Below are positions 16,528-24,536 of a stretch of DNA of 38,403 nt, one piece after another. A model generated the notes under the pieces. The model was not told the origin of the DNA, did no database searches, and saw nothing but the letters and a program-made list of their open reading frames with translations. The position numbers and the translations under genes were made by a program. Each line of letters begins with the position of its first letter. Position 1 is the first letter of the stretch. The stretch is taken from NCBI GenBank assembly GCA_016285355.1, contig JAEEQP010000033.1:1-38403 (forward strand), given 5' to 3'. This stretch comes from Bacteroidales bacterium. GTDB taxonomy: Bacteria; Bacteroidota; Bacteroidia; Bacteroidales; F082.

Positions 16528-17700
16528 ATGATTGACAACACTTTGATTGCCTATATGGAGGAGATGCTGCGCCAAACGCCGACGGACTTCGTGCGCTATA
16601 TGGCCGACCGTATTGATTGGAACAGCCGTTTGGTTGGTATTGTTGGGCCGCGAGGTGTGGGCAAATCTACCATGCTGCTGCAACGCCTCAAGGCGCATCG
16701 TGAGAATGGATTTTGGCTTTATGTTTCGGCAGACCATACTTATTTCGCCAACCATAGTCTGGTGGATTTGGCGGACGACTTCGTGAAAGAGGGTGGCACC
16801 CATCTCTATATCGACGAGGCGCATAAGTACCGCAATTGGTCACGTGAGTTGAAGCAGATTTACGATGTGCATCCCGCTTTGCATGTTGTCTTCACAGGTT
16901 CTTCCGTGCTTGACATTACAAAAGGCGAGGCTGATTTAAGTCGTCGCGCCTTGATGTATTCCATGCAGGGATTGTCGTTTCGCGAGTATCTTGAGTTGTT
17001 CCATGATGTGAAGACGGAAACATATTCCTTGAAGGGAATAATTTCGCATAAGGTTGAATTGCCTGTTCCGCATCCTTTGCCTTTGTTCCGTGAGTATTTG
17101 GCTTTCGGCTATTATCCCTTTGCCAAGGAAAGCGGTTTTGCCATCAGGATGGAGCAGATTATTTCGCAGACGATAGACTCCGACATTCCTCAATATGCCG
17201 ACATGCTGGCTTCCACGGCGCGAAAACTGAAACAAATGCTGGCGGTGATTGCAGAATTGGCTCCTTACAAGCCCAATGCTGATAGCCTTGCTGCCGAGTT
17301 GCATGTCAGCAAGAACAATGTGCCCGATTATTTGACATACCTCGAAAAGGCAGGAATGATTGGCTTGCTGCGCGACGATACTGGTGGTTTACGCGGCTTG
17401 GGAAAAGTGGAAAAGGTGTATGTGGACAATCCGAGTTTGATGACGATTTTGGCTAATGGAAGGCCTGAAGTTGGCAACTTGCGTGAAACGTTTTTCTACA
17501 ATCAGATGCGGGTGATGCACAAGGTGCTTGCTTCTAGGGAATCTGACTTCGTTGTCGGAGATTACACTTTTGAAGTTGGCGGGCGTAAGAAAGGGAAGAA
17601 GCAAATCCAAGACATTCCGAATGGCATCGTCGTAAAGGATGACATTGAATTCGGCCACGGCATAGTCATCCCGCTTTGGCATTTCGGCTTGACGTATTGA
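16528..17700 (+). CDS. AAA family ATPase with DUF4143
   Basis: A 390-residue soluble ATPase of the AAA_14-DUF4143 family, which is highly amplified in Bacteroidota and has no settled function. Walker A GPRGVGKST spans residues 39-47; Walker B is HLYIDEAH (about 92-99); the sensor segment VVFTGSSVLDI and the arginine-bearing DLSRRALMYSMQGLSFREY follow. The C-terminal half has the DUF4143 winged-helix segment (ELHVSKNNVPDYLTYLEKAGMI) and a nuclease-like VGDYTFEVGGRKKGKKQI region. The start is preceded by AAGGAGG 5 bp upstream, a strong Shine-Dalgarno sequence that is rare in this phylum and in the rest of the window. Flanked by its own repeat array and a terminator, so it is a single-gene unit. 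Confidence 0.92.
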   Translation: MIDNTLIAYMEEMLRQTPTDFVRYMADRIDWNSRLVGIVGPRGVGKSTMLLQRLKAHRENGFWLYVSADHTYFANHSLVDLADDFVKEGGTHLYIDEAHKYRNWSRELKQIYDVHPALHVVFTGSSVLDITKGEADLSRRALMYSMQGLSFREYLELFHDVKTETYSLKGIISHKVELPVPHPLPLFREYLAFGYYPFAKESGFAIRMEQIISQTIDSDIPQYADMLASTARKLKQMLAVIAELAPYKPNADSLAAELHVSKNNVPDYLTYLEKAGMIGLLRDDTGGLRGLGKVEKVYVDNPSLMTILANGRPEVGNLRETFFYNQMRVMHKVLASRESDFVVGDYTFEVGGRKKGKKQIQDIPNGIVVKDDIEFGHGIVIPLWHFGLTY

Positions 17701-17713
17701 ATTTTGTGCCATC

Positions 17714-17746
17714 AAAAAAGCCCCCAAAATTTTGAGAGGCTTTTTC
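17714..17746. terminator. Bidirectional terminator between the ATPase and TonB receptor genes
   Basis: AAAAAGCC pairs with GGCTTTTT, with an inner CAAAATTTTG palindrome. T-runs are present on both strands, so it serves both convergent genes. Confidence 0.8.
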
Positions 17747-17822
17747 AATTCTTAACCGAGATAACTCTTATGGATCTTGCTGCGGATGGTATGTTGGAGG
17801 AACTTTATGTTCTAACAATCTG

Positions 17823-20234
17823 TTAAAACCTCAACGTCAAGTTCCCCATAACATTAAATCCCGCCATCGGGATGAAGCCAATTTGGTAGTAGCGGTTGTC
17901 GTTGGGGTGACCGCCGCTCTCATAGATGGCTGAATAAACCCACCCGCTGGCGGCGTAGCGTTTGTTGAAGATGTTGTTGAAATTGACCTTGAAAACAGCC
18001 TCCTTGACGGCCTTTTTGAACTTGAGGGTGTAGCCGAGGCTAACGTTCGATGTGCTGTAGGCTGGCAGCGAGCGGTCGAGGTTCTCGGTGTTGTCGAGAT
18101 ACATCCTTGAGACATAATTGCTGTGCCAGACGGCCTCAAAGCCCTTATGGTGGAAGGTGATGAAACCGTTCAGAATTGCCGAAGGCGAGAAGGCAAGAGT
18201 CGAATTGTCGTAGTGAATGACGTTGTAACCATCACCATCGTAGGCATTGCCGTTGGCATCGGTGTTGCCTTCCCAATCGTCCCAATTTTCCACCACTTCG
18301 TCAAAGTCTAAAATCTTATTGCGGCTCAAAGCAGCATTGGCTTCGATGGTCAGCCATTTGGTGGCGTTTACGCCTGCTTGCAACTCCACGCCCATGCGGT
18401 ATGAATCTTTGATGTTAGTGGTGAGAGCCTCACCGATGTCACTTACTGCGCCCGTCTGCACAAACTGGTTGGTGTAGTCCATATAATAGAGGTTGGCACC
18501 AGCTTGCCAGATGTTGCCGTTGTAGTTGTAACCTAACTCATAGTCGAGGAGTTGCTCGGGCTTCGGGAAAGGGTAGGAGCCGTTGTCGGTGAAGTTGTTG
18601 CGTTCTGGCTCACGATGACTCATGGCCACGGAAGCGTAGGCGTGATGGTTGTTCAGATTCCACGAAATACCGCCCTTTGGGTTGAAGAAGGGGTAGGTTT
18701 CAAAGATGTTGAGCGGTTGGTTGTAATAACCGCTCTCGTCGTCGTAGAACTTGTCATTGATACCTGTGGTTTTATAGGTCACATAACGAAATTGCAGATC
18801 TCCAAAAACAGTCCATTGTTCGCTGATGTTGAAAGCCGCTTTGACAAAGGCACTTCCATCCAGTTTGACGGCGTCGGAGTCATAGTATTTATAGTCACCA
18901 TTGTATAAATACTTTTGGGCAACATCATTATTGACAATATAGGTAAGGTATCCGAAATGGTTCCCCAAGAAACCTTGCATGGAAATGCCGCCGATGACAT
19001 CCCATCGCTCGTTTTTGTAATTGGCATTCCAAATCATGCCAAAAGTGTGCTGCGTGAGGCCTTTCTTACGGACAAAATCCGTTCGTTTCACCTGACTTCC
19101 GTCTGGATAGTAATAGGTCAAGCCGAACTTCGAGAGTTTGTTGTTGGGACGGAACTCCTCATAATAGCCGTAGCCGTAGGTGTAATGTAAAGTGGCCGAG
19201 GTGTTCCAATGCTCGTTGATGTCCCAAGCGGCAGAGAGGATGTTGTGGTCTTGCCAGAAATTGTCGGTGGTGCGGTCCCAATTGCTGCCGTCATTCATTT
19301 GGTAGCGTTGGGTGAGATAGTTGCCGTTTTCGTCTTTGACGAAGTTACCATCCTCGTCGGTAACGAGATATTCGTAAAGTGAGTTATATTGTCCTAATCC
19401 AACCCTATACATATCGGCGTAGGTCTTGATGCCAGTATGGATGCCGTAGGTGCCGTCCATGAGGCTCATGTCGTTGCTGCCTGCCGTCACGCCATTCCAA
19501 GCCTGGCCAGTCTTCTCGAAATTGCCGATGTTCTTGTAGCGGAGTTGGAAATTGTTGTTGATATAAGTGATGCCACCGTAATAGCTGCCGCTACGGCCTT
19601 TGGTCCCGTGGATGAAACCGTCAGTGTGGGTCTCGTGGTAGGCACCGTCAATGATGAGGTGGTTCCACAAGAGCCCTGTGGAGGCCTTTGCTCCGAAGTT
19701 AAAAGTGTTGAAAGAGCCGTAGGAGCCTGTGATTTCGGCACTCGGGACGAAAGAAGGCGTGGCCGTCGACAAGGCTACCGTACCGCCGAAGGCGCCGTCG
19801 CCGTTGGTGGAAGTGCCTACGCCTCGTTGGATTTGCACCGAGCTTAACAGTGAACCGTAACTATTCATGTTGGCCCAAAACACGCATTGGTCTTCGGGCG
19901 AGTTGAGCGACACACCGTCCAAGGTGACATTGATGCGCGAGTCGCCGGCACCGCGGATGCGCATGTAGGACGTGCCAGAGCCTACGCCATTCTCGCTCCA
20001 GGCGATGATGCCAGGCGTTTTTGCAAACAGGAAGGGCAACTCCTGACCCGTCTTCGAGAAATCGTTAAGTTCCATCTTGTCGATGTTGGTGACGGCGAAA
20101 GGAGCGTTCTTCTGAACACGCACGCTGCTGACTACCACTTCGTTAAGCGTTTCAAACCGTAATGTGTCGTTGTTTTGGGCATTTACATTGACTGCAATCA
20201 ACAATGCAGCGATACCAAGAGAAAATCTTTTCAT
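17823..20234 (-). CDS. TonB-dependent outer-membrane receptor, probably for thiamine
   Basis: An 803-residue receptor: signal peptide (MKRFSLGIAALLIAVNVNAQ), a TonB-box-like strand (FETLNEVVVSS), the plug domain (about 45-150, with MRIRGAGDSRINVTLDGVSLN) and a 22-strand barrel ending in the terminal aromatic NLTLRF. It lacks the carboxypeptidase-like N-terminal domain of SusC-type receptors. The TPP riboswitch in its leader shows that it is thiamine-controlled; the Bacteroidota gene known to be regulated this way is the thiamine receptor (omr1/OMthi). Substrate thiamine or a precursor is therefore inferred from regulation. No inner-membrane pnuT or thiamine kinase lies next to it. Confidence 0.92.
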   Translation of the reverse strand: MKRFSLGIAALLIAVNVNAQNNDTLRFETLNEVVVSSVRVQKNAPFAVTNIDKMELNDFSKTGQELPFLFAKTPGIIAWSENGVGSGTSYMRIRGAGDSRINVTLDGVSLNSPEDQCVFWANMNSYGSLLSSVQIQRGVGTSTNGDGAFGGTVALSTATPSFVPSAEITGSYGSFNTFNFGAKASTGLLWNHLIIDGAYHETHTDGFIHGTKGRSGSYYGGITYINNNFQLRYKNIGNFEKTGQAWNGVTAGSNDMSLMDGTYGIHTGIKTYADMYRVGLGQYNSLYEYLVTDEDGNFVKDENGNYLTQRYQMNDGSNWDRTTDNFWQDHNILSAAWDINEHWNTSATLHYTYGYGYYEEFRPNNKLSKFGLTYYYPDGSQVKRTDFVRKKGLTQHTFGMIWNANYKNERWDVIGGISMQGFLGNHFGYLTYIVNNDVAQKYLYNGDYKYYDSDAVKLDGSAFVKAAFNISEQWTVFGDLQFRYVTYKTTGINDKFYDDESGYYNQPLNIFETYPFFNPKGGISWNLNNHHAYASVAMSHREPERNNFTDNGSYPFPKPEQLLDYELGYNYNGNIWQAGANLYYMDYTNQFVQTGAVSDIGEALTTNIKDSYRMGVELQAGVNATKWLTIEANAALSRNKILDFDEVVENWDDWEGNTDANGNAYDGDGYNVIHYDNSTLAFSPSAILNGFITFHHKGFEAVWHSNYVSRMYLDNTENLDRSLPAYSTSNVSLGYTLKFKKAVKEAVFKVNFNNIFNKRYAASGWVYSAIYESGGHPNDNRYYQIGFIPMAGFNVMGNLTLRF

Positions 20235-20283
20235 CTTTTCGATTCTTTAGTTTACCAAATGTGAAGGGGAGGTTTGAAAATAT

Positions 20284-20362
20284 CCAATCCCTACGCCGAC
20301 ATTATCCGGATCAGGTTAGAGGGTATGATCTCAGCCAATTCACCCCGCCGTGGCAGGGATGG
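20284..20362 (-). promoter_or_regulatory. TPP riboswitch (THI element)
   Basis: On the minus strand the leader contains the conserved THI core: GGGGTG, GGCTGAGATCATACCC, AACCTGATCCGGATAATG and GGCGTAGGGA. The P1 helix pairs CCATCCCT (5' end, about 20362) with AGGGATTGG (3' end, about 20284). It lies about 50 nt before the start codon of the TonB receptor. A CCCCTT in that interval can pair with AAGGGG just 5' of the aptamer, a possible part of the expression switch. TPP binding should lower expression. Confidence 0.93.
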
Positions 20363-20383
20363 CACCCCTTTGTTTTTCGGCGG

Positions 20384-20391
20384 CAAAAATA
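20384..20391 (-). promoter_or_regulatory. -7 box for the riboswitch-TonB receptor transcript
   Basis: TATTTTTG on the minus strand, about 22 bp before the aptamer, placing the start of transcription right before the AAGGGG segment. Confidence 0.55.
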
Positions 20392-20425
20392 CAGTTTTTT
20401 TCGAAATGACGAAAAAAATTCAGTA

Positions 20426-21181
20426 TTAAAACTTCAGCCTCAATGAGACTTCCGTCAGTATGTCATGGTGCTTGTAGTTGTCGGAAGGGACACGGCTGCG
20501 GTATTCGTAGGAGAACGCAAGGTCGAGATACAGCTTTCTCGTGAGTTTTGTCTGTAGTTTCGTCGTGCTATGGATGATGTAGTCGCCAAAATCGAGCACC
20601 GAAGGCTGATAAAAGGTGAGGTTCAACAGGGTAAGGTTTTCGGCAAGCCTCTGCTTGATTTTGGGACGGATAGAAATGCGGAAGTTGTTGTTCGGAAGCA
20701 CCGTGGCATCAGTGAAGTTGGTCCAGTCATAAACAAAGGCGGCACTGATGGAATAATCACAAATAGATGGTTTTACGTAAATTCTGTACTTTAGTCCGGC
20801 AAGCCCGCTCATCTTGAGGTTGTATCCTTTGTACTTGTTAGTAAGCATTTCACAAGCCAAAAACGGCGAAAATTTTCCATATTGCAGATAGTCCACTTTC
20901 AGTCCACCATTGATCTCGAAATTCGTCTCTTCCCATTGGTTTCCTGTGGTGTTCTTGTTTATGAGCGAACTGTAAAGGAACTTGTAATGGAAGTCGAAAG
21001 CAAGAAGGCTGTCGTTGCGGACAATCGAAGCGTAATTGTTGATGTTGCAATTGTTGACGTTGCCGGTGTTAAGCGATGAGCCTAAGCCAAAATCAAAGGC
21101 CCATTTGTTTTGTCCGAATAATTGTGTTGTACCGGAAATCAGTAAGATGAACAGGAAAGATTGTAGTTTTTTGATGTTCAT
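20426..21181 (-). CDS. Outer-membrane beta-barrel protein, DUF481-like
   Basis: A 251-residue exported protein starting MNIKKLQSFLFILLISGTTQ (signal peptide), then alternating amphipathic strands. GLGSSLNTGNVNNCNIN and LAGLKYRIYV resemble the DUF481/YdiY family of outer-membrane proteins; the C-terminus EVSLRLKF is a barrel end. I chose the ATG at 21181, because the longer frame to 21214 would overlap the end of the upstream gene. It starts 12 bp after the stop of the metal exporter gene, so the two form an operon. It may give the exporter an outer-membrane route, which is inference. Confidence 0.75.
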   Translation of the reverse strand: MNIKKLQSFLFILLISGTTQLFGQNKWAFDFGLGSSLNTGNVNNCNINNYASIVRNDSLLAFDFHYKFLYSSLINKNTTGNQWEETNFEINGGLKVDYLQYGKFSPFLACEMLTNKYKGYNLKMSGLAGLKYRIYVKPSICDYSISAAFVYDWTNFTDATVLPNNNFRISIRPKIKQRLAENLTLLNLTFYQPSVLDFGDYIIHSTTKLQTKLTRKLYLDLAFSYEYRSRVPSDNYKHHDILTEVSLRLKF

Positions 21182-21192
21182 GATGTAATGTT

Positions 21193-22269
21193 TTAAAAGC
21201 CAATGAAATAACAAATATAACCAATGGTAGCCGCGACTATTGTGTTGACGATTTTCGCTTTCAGGAAGCTACGTTTGCTCTCAGCCAAAAGAGGTAGCGA
21301 GGCATGTCCGTCCTGCGAAATGGAACTGGCCAAAAGCACTGAAAATGGCACCGTGCCTGTGGCAAACAAAGTGACAAACAGTAAATGCGGCCCCGATTCG
21401 GGGATGATACCGACAAGGACGGCCAAGAGTATCATCCACGGAATATTGTTGCTGATAAGCGTCTCAATATCAAAATAGTGCAATCCGATTTGAATGACGA
21501 GTAGCGCACCAAAAGTCCAAAGGAAGATGCTCAGGAAGTGTTTGCGGATGATGTGTTCCCAAAGGTGTTCCTTCACGATGTGCTCGGGTGCCGTGGCGAT
21601 GAACCACACCACAAACAAACTGATGGTGGCAAAGATGAGGTTCATCCAGTATTCGTCGAAGATATTGAGTTGAGTGTGAGCGACTTCTTCATGCTCATGT
21701 TCGAACATACCAAAAGCCAAAGCAACGATGAACAAAATCACCCCGAGCAGCAAGGCGATGCGTTCCGCGCTGGCATGGCGCATATTGCCCCAGGTGGGCT
21801 TGTCGTCGCTTTCCTCCTTTTCATCCTCCTCGTGAATCTGATAGCCTTCTTTGCAACCATCGTTTTTCGCTTTCCCTACCTTTGAAAACTTGTCCACAAG
21901 CCATCCGACCGCCACAGCCACCACAAACAAAATGCCCATCAACACTAGTGCTTCCTTGGGAATCATGGCGAGCATGACGAAGGCTTCATCCCCCGACGAG
22001 GCAATCATCATGGCAATCAACGCGCCGAAACTCAGCAACTTATGTGAATACATCGAAACAGTAGCAAAACCGCCCATGCAGCCCGGAATGATGCCCAAAC
22101 CAGCACCCAAAACGACTTGACCAAATCGGTTCTGGCGTAGTTTCGTAAACCATTTCCCATGCGAATGGATGTTGACATACTCAATCATCAGCATCATAAT
22201 CATCACTAAACCAGTGATTAAGACGCTGTTTCTCAGTACATCCAAAAACAAATGCAAAAACTCGTGCAT
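21193..22269 (-). CDS. Putative 10-TM heavy-metal/manganese exporter (ArsP_2 family)
   Basis: A 358-residue inner-membrane protein with about ten hydrophobic helices in two halves. Each half carries a matching motif: GAGLGIIPGCMGGFATV (about 55-71) and LVGIIPESGPHLLFVTL (about 290-306), followed by SSGDEAF and SISQDGHASLPLL. These are features of the family annotated as putative manganese transporter/ArsP_2. The halves are joined by a charged His/Glu/Asp-rich cytoplasmic loop (CKEGYQIHEEDEKEESDD) and a further EHEHEEVAH stretch, both plausible metal-binding sites. It has its own minus-strand promoter and leads an operon with the DUF481-like barrel. The metal is not proven by sequence. Confidence 0.82.
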   Translation of the reverse strand: MHEFLHLFLDVLRNSVLITGLVMIMMLMIEYVNIHSHGKWFTKLRQNRFGQVVLGAGLGIIPGCMGGFATVSMYSHKLLSFGALIAMMIASSGDEAFVMLAMIPKEALVLMGILFVVAVAVGWLVDKFSKVGKAKNDGCKEGYQIHEEDEKEESDDKPTWGNMRHASAERIALLLGVILFIVALAFGMFEHEHEEVAHTQLNIFDEYWMNLIFATISLFVVWFIATAPEHIVKEHLWEHIIRKHFLSIFLWTFGALLVIQIGLHYFDIETLISNNIPWMILLAVLVGIIPESGPHLLFVTLFATGTVPFSVLLASSISQDGHASLPLLAESKRSFLKAKIVNTIVAATIGYICYFIGF

Positions 22270-22278
22270 GGCATGAAA

Positions 22279-22310
22279 TTGAGCAGCAAAAATAAAAAGT
22301 TTTATCTTTG
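22279..22310 (+). promoter_or_regulatory. Promoter for rimM-trmN6
   Basis: TTG at 22279-22281, 21-bp spacer, TATCTTTG at 22303-22310. It overlaps the divergent promoter of the metal exporter. Confidence 0.65.
22287..22294 (-). promoter_or_regulatory. -7 box for the metal exporter operon
   Basis: TATTTTTG on the minus strand, 18 bp before the ATG at 22269. The two divergent -7 boxes (22287-22294 and 22303-22310) are 8 bp apart, so the two promoters probably compete. Confidence 0.5.
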
Positions 22311-22327
22311 CGGCAAAATCCGAGACA

Positions 22328-22852
22328 ATGAAAAAAGAAGATTGTTTTTACTTGGGCAAGGTCGTCAAAACGCACGGCCTGAAAGGTGAGGTGACCCTCA
22401 AAGTGGAGGCCGACGACCCTTCTGTTTACCTCGAAATGAAGCATTTCTTTGTGGAAATCAACAAGGTACTGACGCCGTTTTTCGTGGACAGAATCACCAT
22501 GAGCGGCGACAAGTTCTTCATCGCCATTCAGGATGTGAAGACCATTGAGGCAGCGCAGCATTTGGTTGGGAAGGTAGTTTATCTGCCCTTGGAGATGCTG
22601 CCCAAATTGAGCGGCAAGCAGTTCTATTTCCATGAGATTGCGGGCTTTACGGTGGTCGACACGGAAAAAGGCGAACTCGGCCCCATCACTCAGGTGCTGG
22701 AGTATCCCACGCAAGCCATCCTGCAAGTGATGAAAGGCAAAAAGGAAATTTTGATTCCTATTTTGGATCAGGTGATTCAAAACGTCGACCGCGACAAGAA
22801 AATCCTCACCATTACTGCTCCTGAAGGCTTGATAGACATGTACTTGCAATGA
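22328..22852 (+). CDS. rimM: Ribosome maturation factor RimM
   Basis: The 174-residue product assists assembly of the 30S head by binding S19. The N-terminal barrel starts KKEDCFYLGKVVKTHGLKGEV, the hallmark of RimM, and the C-terminal PRC-barrel holds YFHEIAGFTVVD, YPTQAILQV and EILIPILDQVI. Length is typical. The stop codon overlaps the trmN6 start (ATGA), so the two are coupled. Its usual neighbours (rpsP, trmD, rplS) are not here, which is common in Bacteroidota. Confidence 0.95.
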   Translation: MKKEDCFYLGKVVKTHGLKGEVTLKVEADDPSVYLEMKHFFVEINKVLTPFFVDRITMSGDKFFIAIQDVKTIEAAQHLVGKVVYLPLEMLPKLSGKQFYFHEIAGFTVVDTEKGELGPITQVLEYPTQAILQVMKGKKEILIPILDQVIQNVDRDKKILTITAPEGLIDMYLQ

Positions 22853-23562
22853 CTGATGCGCGTCCTTTCCATTTCAAGCATTTTAGCCTCTACCATCACC
22901 GCTCGACGATGAAGGTGGGGACGGATGCCGTGTTGCTTGGTCGCTGGGTAGAGGTGTGGCCGACCGATGTGGTTTTGGACATCGGCACAGGTTGTGGCAT
23001 TCTTCCCTTGATGTTGGCGCAAAAGGGCATCAGCCAAGCGGATGCAGTGGATTTGGATTCCGTCTCCATCGATGAGGCTACGGTCAATTTCAAGGCTTCG
23101 CAGTGGCGCGACCAATTGCAGGCGTATTGCTCGGATATTGCAGATTTTCAGACGGATAAGAAATACGACCTAATCATTTCCAATCCTCCGTTTTTCATCC
23201 GTTCCTTCAAATGTGATGCCGACCGAAAGAACCGAGCGCGTCACACCGACGTGACTTTGTCGTTCGATGTGTTGTGCGAATCTGTTTGTCGGTTGATGGA
23301 GGCAAGAGGCCGTTTCGCAGTGGTGTTGCCTGTCAACGAGTCGATGGATTTCCAGAAAGTGGCTGATTCATACGGACTTTACCTGAGTAAAAGAATGACC
23401 ATCATCCCGATTGAAGGGAAAGAACCGAATCGCGTCAATTTGGAGTTACAGTTCATGCAAAGTGCTGCTGTCCTAGAAGAAACTTTTGTAATCCGTAGAA
23501 CCGATAACCGCTTCACGGATCAATACAATGAATTTCTGAAAGAGTATTATTTAGGGCTGTGA
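22849..23562 (+). CDS. trmN6: tRNA1(Val) adenine-37 N6-methyltransferase
   Basis: A 237-residue Rossmann methyltransferase of the TrmN6 (YfiC) family, which methylates A37 of tRNA-Val with S-adenosylmethionine. FKHFSLYHHRSTMKVGTDAVLLG (about residues 8-30) is the family N-terminus, VLDIGTGCGILPLML (about 43-57) the SAM-binding loop I, and IISNPPFF the catalytic NPPF/Y motif IV. It is coupled to rimM by an ATGA overlap, so both serve translation. A hairpin-forming repeat begins right at its stop codon. Confidence 0.93.
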   Translation: MTDARPFHFKHFSLYHHRSTMKVGTDAVLLGRWVEVWPTDVVLDIGTGCGILPLMLAQKGISQADAVDLDSVSIDEATVNFKASQWRDQLQAYCSDIADFQTDKKYDLIISNPPFFIRSFKCDADRKNRARHTDVTLSFDVLCESVCRLMEARGRFAVVLPVNESMDFQKVADSYGLYLSKRMTIIPIEGKEPNRVNLELQFMQSAAVLEETFVIRRTDNRFTDQYNEFLKEYYLGL

Positions 23563-23641
23563 CAATGACCACTGACTAAGACAATGACCGCTTCAACGCA
23601 TTGTAAAAGCGGTCATCGTCATTGTCACAAGTCATAGTCAG
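23559..23641. repeat. Mosaic inverted repeat between convergent genes
   Basis: ATGACCGCTT (23584-23593) pairs with AAGCGGTCAT (23607-23616), and GTGACAATGAC (23559-23569) pairs with GTCATTGTCAC (23618-23628). GACAATGACC also occurs twice as a direct repeat, and CTGACTA (23572-23578) is complementary to TAGTCAG (23635-23641). It spans from the trmN6 stop to the stop of the barrel gene and probably ends or protects both transcripts; there is no T-run. Confidence 0.75.
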
Positions 23642-23645
23642 AAAT

Positions 23646-24473
23646 TCATTGTCCCTTCTTCATAGCTTCCTTATTCGCCTTGCTCCGATGCTCGTTGAAG
23701 ATATATACCACCCTCAACGTGATGGTGTTGTTATATTGCAGCCTGATCTGGTTGGCAAGGACGAGATTAACGTCATCGTAGAACATCCTCGTGCGGATGG
23801 GGCGCAGCGAATATTGGTAACGCAATTCGGCGTGGATGCCTTCCCAGATGCGGAAACGCAGGTCGGCGCAGATGTTGAAGTCGTGGGCGCGGTAGCTGTT
23901 GGAATTGGCCACCACCGAGGAGATGTAGGCCGTGTCGGGGAATCCCGCCGAGTAGACGATTTCAGCCAGTTCATTGAGTTCGCTCACATGGCTGATGTCA
24001 GGAAGGTTCTCTTCGTTTTCTCTCCAGTGCAAGTGACCGTCACCCAAAGCGATACCTGTGGAAATGCCATCGTTTTTCTCGTCAAGGCCAACGATACGTC
24101 CGTATGAAACACCAAGGCCGATGCTGTATCTGTCTTTGTCGGTCAGATAAATCATGAGGGGAATCTCCGCATAGTTGAGTTTCAGGTTGTAAGCGTAAGG
24201 ATAGGTGCTATTTGAGGTGATGGCATCGCGCTTGTAGGCACCTTTTTGGTTGAAAAGCACCTCAAGCCCGACATCCATAAAACTTGTGATGGGCACCAAG
24301 GCACCTGCGCCGGCATGAACACCAAATTTCTTGTAACCAAAACATTCATCGCCATCCACTTGGCAGAGGTTGCCGCCCAAAAACACCTCGCCTTTGATGA
24401 TTTGGGCATGGAGTAGGGAAGGGGCAGCGACCAGAAAGGCCAATAAAAGGACAACTATTCTCAATCTCTTCAT
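23646..24473 (-). CDS. PorT-like outer-membrane beta-barrel protein
   Basis: A 275-residue exported protein with a signal peptide ending LLHAQ (about residue 24). The pattern of alternating strands (VGLEVLFNQKGAY, LNYAEIPLMIYL, YSIGLGVSYGRIVG) is that of the OMP_b-brl_2/PorT family of Bacteroidota, eight-stranded barrels of varied or unknown role. The C-terminus carries a basic tail (EHRSKANKEAMKKGQ) after the last strand, which is unusual for a barrel. Its -7 box TAATTTTG (24532-24539, minus strand) overlaps the stop codon of tex. The specific role is unknown; assignment to PorT itself (T9SS) is not supported. Confidence 0.8.
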   Translation of the reverse strand: MKRLRIVVLLLAFLVAAPSLLHAQIIKGEVFLGGNLCQVDGDECFGYKKFGVHAGAGALVPITSFMDVGLEVLFNQKGAYKRDAITSNSTYPYAYNLKLNYAEIPLMIYLTDKDRYSIGLGVSYGRIVGLDEKNDGISTGIALGDGHLHWRENEENLPDISHVSELNELAEIVYSAGFPDTAYISSVVANSNSYRAHDFNICADLRFRIWEGIHAELRYQYSLRPIRTRMFYDDVNLVLANQIRLQYNNTITLRVVYIFNEHRSKANKEAMKKGQ

Positions 24474-24536
24474 TTTTATCTCAATTTCTAGGATTAACTG
24501 ATTTGTCGTGGATTTATTGCGAAACAGGATGCAAAA

